Below, piece after piece: positions 60,773 through 64,000 of a stretch of DNA of 64,000 bases; the first letter of the stretch is position 1, and each line of letters begins with the position of its first letter. Source of the DNA: Budvicia aquatica DSM 5075 = ATCC 35567 (GTDB lineage: Bacteria; Pseudomonadota; Gammaproteobacteria; Enterobacterales; Enterobacteriaceae); contig NZ_KE386592.1 in NCBI RefSeq assembly GCF_000427805.1, forward strand, positions 92,533 to 156,532, given 5' to 3'. The translations under genes were made by a program, and so were the position numbers. The notes beneath the pieces were generated by a model. The model was not told the DNA's origin, did not search any database, and was given only the letters and a program-made list of their open reading frames with translations.

Positions 60773-63700
60773 TTAGAAGCGGTACTTAATACCGATCATG
60801 ACGGATGTATCGCTATAGCCGTTACTCCCCATCTGTTGAGCCACATTGCTCCATAGATTCAGGTGTTTATTGACCTGACCTTCAGCGCCTAGTTTCAATT
60901 CAGCCAGATTACGACTACCCGATTGCTTGATTTCTACCCCATTCAGCGCCGCACCGGCCTGCTGAGTGTTGTTCAACCAGTTGGCTTCGGCATACAAAGT
61001 AAATTGTTTCTCTTTACTGCTGTCGCTGACGCTGTCACGAGAGACCTTCACGCCCAAACGGGTCTGAACGTTGTTATCCCCGGATGACGTTACCTGAGTA
61101 CCGTTAACTTCTTGATGGTCATCCGCCGTAATGCCGCTCCAGATTACCTGTGCCTGCGGTGTAATAAACACATTACTGTTCAGACCCTGATAAACCGGGA
61201 TCCGGTAGCCGGTCTCTACCGATGCGCTCAGTCCGCTGATGTCGTAGTTTTCACCCGAGAGCTGGTCACCTTTCACTTCGCCGTTCAGCCAGCTGTACTG
61301 CATCCAACTGTCGACATACAGTCCGTTGAGACTGGCTGCATCCTGATACCAAGTGGCATAAACCCCGGCACTGTAGCCGTCGACATTACCTTCCGAGTGA
61401 TATCCGGTTCGGTTAGATCGGGTTTTACTGCTGGCATTACCATAGGCCGCCATCAGACCAACACCTAAGCGATCGCTGTCAGTAAAGTGGGTATCCCCGA
61501 TCTCCCCCCCGCCCTGAATCAGGTAGCTGTTAGTCGTGGTACGTGACTGACCGGTAGTATCACGGAACTTGTTTCTTGAACCGACCTGACGTAGCCATAT
61601 ACTGGAGTTCTCTGCCCGGCCTTCCCGATCTTCTAAACGCAAATTAAACAGCTTGCCGGCTATAGCCATATTGGCCATATAGCTGCCCGCTTCAGGACGG
61701 ATAATATTTTCCGCGGGTGTTGGTACCGTTGGTGTATTTGGGGTTGATGCTGGTGTTTCTGGATCAATCTCCGGTATCCGTGGTTCTACCGGTGGTATCA
61801 CAGGATCTACCGGCGGTAAAACCGGCGGGGTTGGAGGCACTATTTGAGAGCGCAAATACCAGTTGCCATCATCCGGCGTGGCGACGCCGCCCTTATTCAG
61901 GAAGTACTCATAGGCACCCGCTACCGCACGACCTCGTAGTGTAAAGTTGCCGCCGGATAACCCCCCTACGCTAATCACTTCAATGCCATTGACGGTTGGC
62001 TGACCTGTACCACTAATGTTATTGACGATAACCCCGGTTTCACCGGAGGTATTGCCAGTTACTATCAACTTATCGGAGGCTGACGCATCGTCATTCAGTA
62101 CCGTGTTGAAATTCAGCAAACCATTATTGCCGATATAATTACCGGATACGGTCAGAACAGTGCCCGGTGCACCGTTAAAGTTCACAGTGCCTCCGTTATT
62201 CAGGCTGGCCACGGTTTGGTTATAACCGGCTAAATCCAGAGCGCCACCCGCCACAGTAACAAAATCAGAGTGAAGGCTAAAAGCCCCTACAGCCCCGGCT
62301 TGTAATATCCCGCTATTGACGGTAGTAATACCGGCATAATCATTCACAGCAGTTAGCCTAGTAGTCCCTGAATTCACTTGATTGACGGTTAATAATCCCG
62401 ACATTATCGGTGAAAAGTCAATATCATCGGTATGGTTAAAGTTGACGATTGCCGATCCGGAACCACCAGTGATACTCGCCGTATTAAGAGTACCGGCCAC
62501 ATTACCGTTACCGATGTTAAGGGTACCACTACTGGTTGGATCAACTGCCATCGCTACGTCTTTGGCAGATACTTCGGACTTATCAGTAATAGTCAGGGTA
62601 CCGTTTCCTACGTTACCAACAGTGAGCATTTTGCTGGTATCCCACTGTGACCCATCGTCTGTCACATTAACAACACCGGTTGAGCCGGCATATCTGCCGA
62701 TAGAAGCACTTTCATTGGTAACAGAGCCCCCTTTACTAATCGTCAGCAAAGCATTGCCTGATTCGCCAACAGAGAGAGTGCTGCTATTTTTAGTAGTAAT
62801 TTGGCTACTATTGAATTTTATTTTCCACAGCGACCCACTGCCTGTCACATTGACCATACCGGTTGAACCGCTATTCCTGCCGATAGATGCACTTTCATTG
62901 ATAACCGTGCCCCCTTCACTAATCGTCAGCAAACCATTTCCAGATTCGCCGACAGAGAGCGTATTGGTTATGTTATTAACAATGTTGCTACTAAAATATT
63001 TGATATTCCACAGTGACTCACCACCTGTCACACTAACAATACCGATTGAATCCGTCTCTTTACCGATAGAAGCACTCATATTGGTAATAACAGTGCCACC
63101 CTCACTAATCGTCAGGTCCCCCTCTCCGGCATTACCAACAATGAGTGTGTCGCCACTATTCCACAACGACCCGCTATCGGTCACATTGACAACGCCGGTT
63201 GAACCTGCTTCTTTGCCGATGGTTCCAGAGCCTCTAATATTACTAACAGTCCCCCCCTCACTAATTGTCAGCGCACCATTTCCGGCATTGCCAACGGTGA
63301 AAGTATTACCGCTATTATATGTGATAGTCCACAACGACCCACTGCCTGCCACATTAACAACACCAGTTGAATCCGCGGCGGAGCCGATAGTACCAAATCT
63401 ACTGGTAACTGTTCCCCCCTCACTAATCGTCAGTGTGCCATCTCCGGCGGAGCCAACATAAAGAGAACTACCGCTGTTAAGATTCCACTGAGACCCACTT
63501 CCTGTTACATTGACGACACCTGTTGATCCATTATATCTGCCGATATAACTATGATAGCTGGTGACTGTGCCACCCTCACTAATTGTTAGCAAACCATTTC
63601 CAGAGTCGCCAACATAGAGCCAACTGTCGTTATTCCACTGTGACCCGCTCCCTGTCACAATGGCAATCCCCGTAGCCCCAGTATTAGTTCCAATGGAACC

Positions 63701-63778
63701 AACGGAATGATTAAGTGCTCCGCCATCACTAATGATAAGCGAACCATTACCTGAGTAACCTACATAAATATAACTGTA
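60773..63778 (-). pseudogene. Repeat-rich autotransporter adhesin, 5' end removed by an IS insertion
   Basis: About 1000 residues remain. The passenger begins with some eight degenerate repeats of 45-60 residues built on STGVVNVTGSGSQW...LTISEGGTV, the autotransporter adhesin repeat type. A beta-helix continues (TLTITDKSEVSAKDVAMAV, VAGGALDLAGYNQTVASL). Then come a Pro-rich linker (PPTPPVLPPVDPVIPPVEP), and a C-terminal 12-strand beta-barrel of about 280 residues ending in KYRF, the usual terminal Phe. The frame stays open through to 63778, where the IS element starts, and reaches an in-frame stop just inside it (63788-63790). There is no signal peptide on this side, so the gene is split. The GTG at 63658 is an internal codon and not a true start. 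Confidence 0.85.
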
Positions 63779-64000
63779 TGATCTGGTCTAATAATCGGTG
63801 ACACTGACTTAAGAGGATATAATCCTTGAACAGGAGGTGCCTATGGCCCAGATAACACGTAAAAAGTACAGCAAAGAATTCAAGATTGAAGCAGCCAAAC
63901 TTGTCTGTGAGCAGGGATTTTCATGTGTCGAAGTCGCCCGACAACTGAACGTCGCCGACCAAAATATAAGTCGCTGGGTCATCGATTACGAACAGTCACG
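63779..64000 (+). mobile_element. IS3-family insertion sequence, left end, truncated by window edge
   Basis: The element begins TGATCTGGTCTAATAATCGG, similar in style to the TGATC... left ends of IS3-group elements. A strong ribosome site AGGAGGTG precedes a transposase orfA at 63843. The right end, orfB and target duplication lie outside the window. It interrupts the autotransporter gene. Confidence 0.8.
63843..64000 (+). CDS. IS3-family transposase OrfA, partial
   Basis: About 52 residues are visible, starting MAQITRKKYSKEFKIEAAKL and continuing with a helix-turn-helix (SCVEVARQLNVADQNISRWV). This is the HTH_Tnp_1 domain of IS3-family OrfA proteins that bind the element ends. A programmed frameshift to orfB is expected beyond the window. 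Confidence 0.9.
   Translation, partial: MAQITRKKYSKEFKIEAAKLVCEQGFSCVEVARQLNVADQNISRWVIDYEQS

Noticed and set aside
62382..63461. 359-residue open frame on the plus strand
   Set aside because: It is a shadow of the autotransporter repeats; the translation is a low-complexity Pro/Val/Ser mirror of LTISEGGTV units.

Overview
The window reads as chromosome of a Gram-negative member of the order Enterobacterales. Most core genes match Escherichia coli proteins closely in length and motif: rpoN, the lpt and mla lipid-transport genes, murA, degS/degQ, rplM-rpsI, sspAB, gltBD, arcB, lpoA and rnpB. ERIC-type repeats are also present. The mixture of accessory traits (citrate lyase, periplasmic arylsulfate sulfotransferase, periplasmic multiheme respiration) would fit an anaerobically versatile lineage near Budviciaceae, but the genus is a guess.

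Layout, left to right. (1) 1-4066, minus strand: an accessory operon of four genes. It encodes an exported aromatic-ammonia-lyase-like protein whose Ala-Ser-Gly cofactor triad is missing, a Tat-exported urocanate/fumarate-reductase-like flavoprotein, a soluble tetraheme cytochrome c, and the start of a membrane-anchored multiheme cytochrome. Together they look like a periplasmic 'eliminate, then respire the product' pathway. My best hypothesis is breakdown of ergothioneine or another histidine betaine. (2) 4327-7152: darP, pmbA, rnk. (3) 7467-14111, minus strand: rapZ, ptsN, rpoN, lptB, lptA, lptC, kdsC, kdsD. hpf, npr and yrbG, which belong to this block in E. coli, are not there. (4) 14692-19635, plus strand: mlaFEDCB, ibaG, murA. 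Then degS, degQ and zapG on the minus strand.

(5) 23174-34149: a citrate fermentation island. It holds the CitA/CitB two-component system, divergent citCDEFXG followed by a PrpF-type isomerase, then a CitT-type antiporter. No oxaloacetate decarboxylase or Na+/citrate symporter is present in the window, so the E. coli mode (citrate in, succinate out, co-substrate as electron donor) is likely. A perfect 13-bp inverted repeat lies in the citA/citC divergent region. (6) 34581-36896: rplM-rpsI with an L13-type leader, then sspA-sspB. (7) 36989-41746: assT-dsbL-dsbI, a sulfotransferase with its own disulfide-forming pair, and a divergent LysR regulator. (8) 41827-53758: gltD, gltB, yhcC, arcB, elbB, mtgA. 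(9) 53822-59520: dolP, diaA, yraN, lpoA, divergent rsmI, and a Gnt-family permease with a palindromic GntR-type operator. (10) 59903-60277: RNase P RNA. (11) 60431-64000: an orphan IS1-InsA-like zinc-ribbon protein and a repeat-rich autotransporter whose 5' end is cut off by an IS3-family insertion running out of the window.
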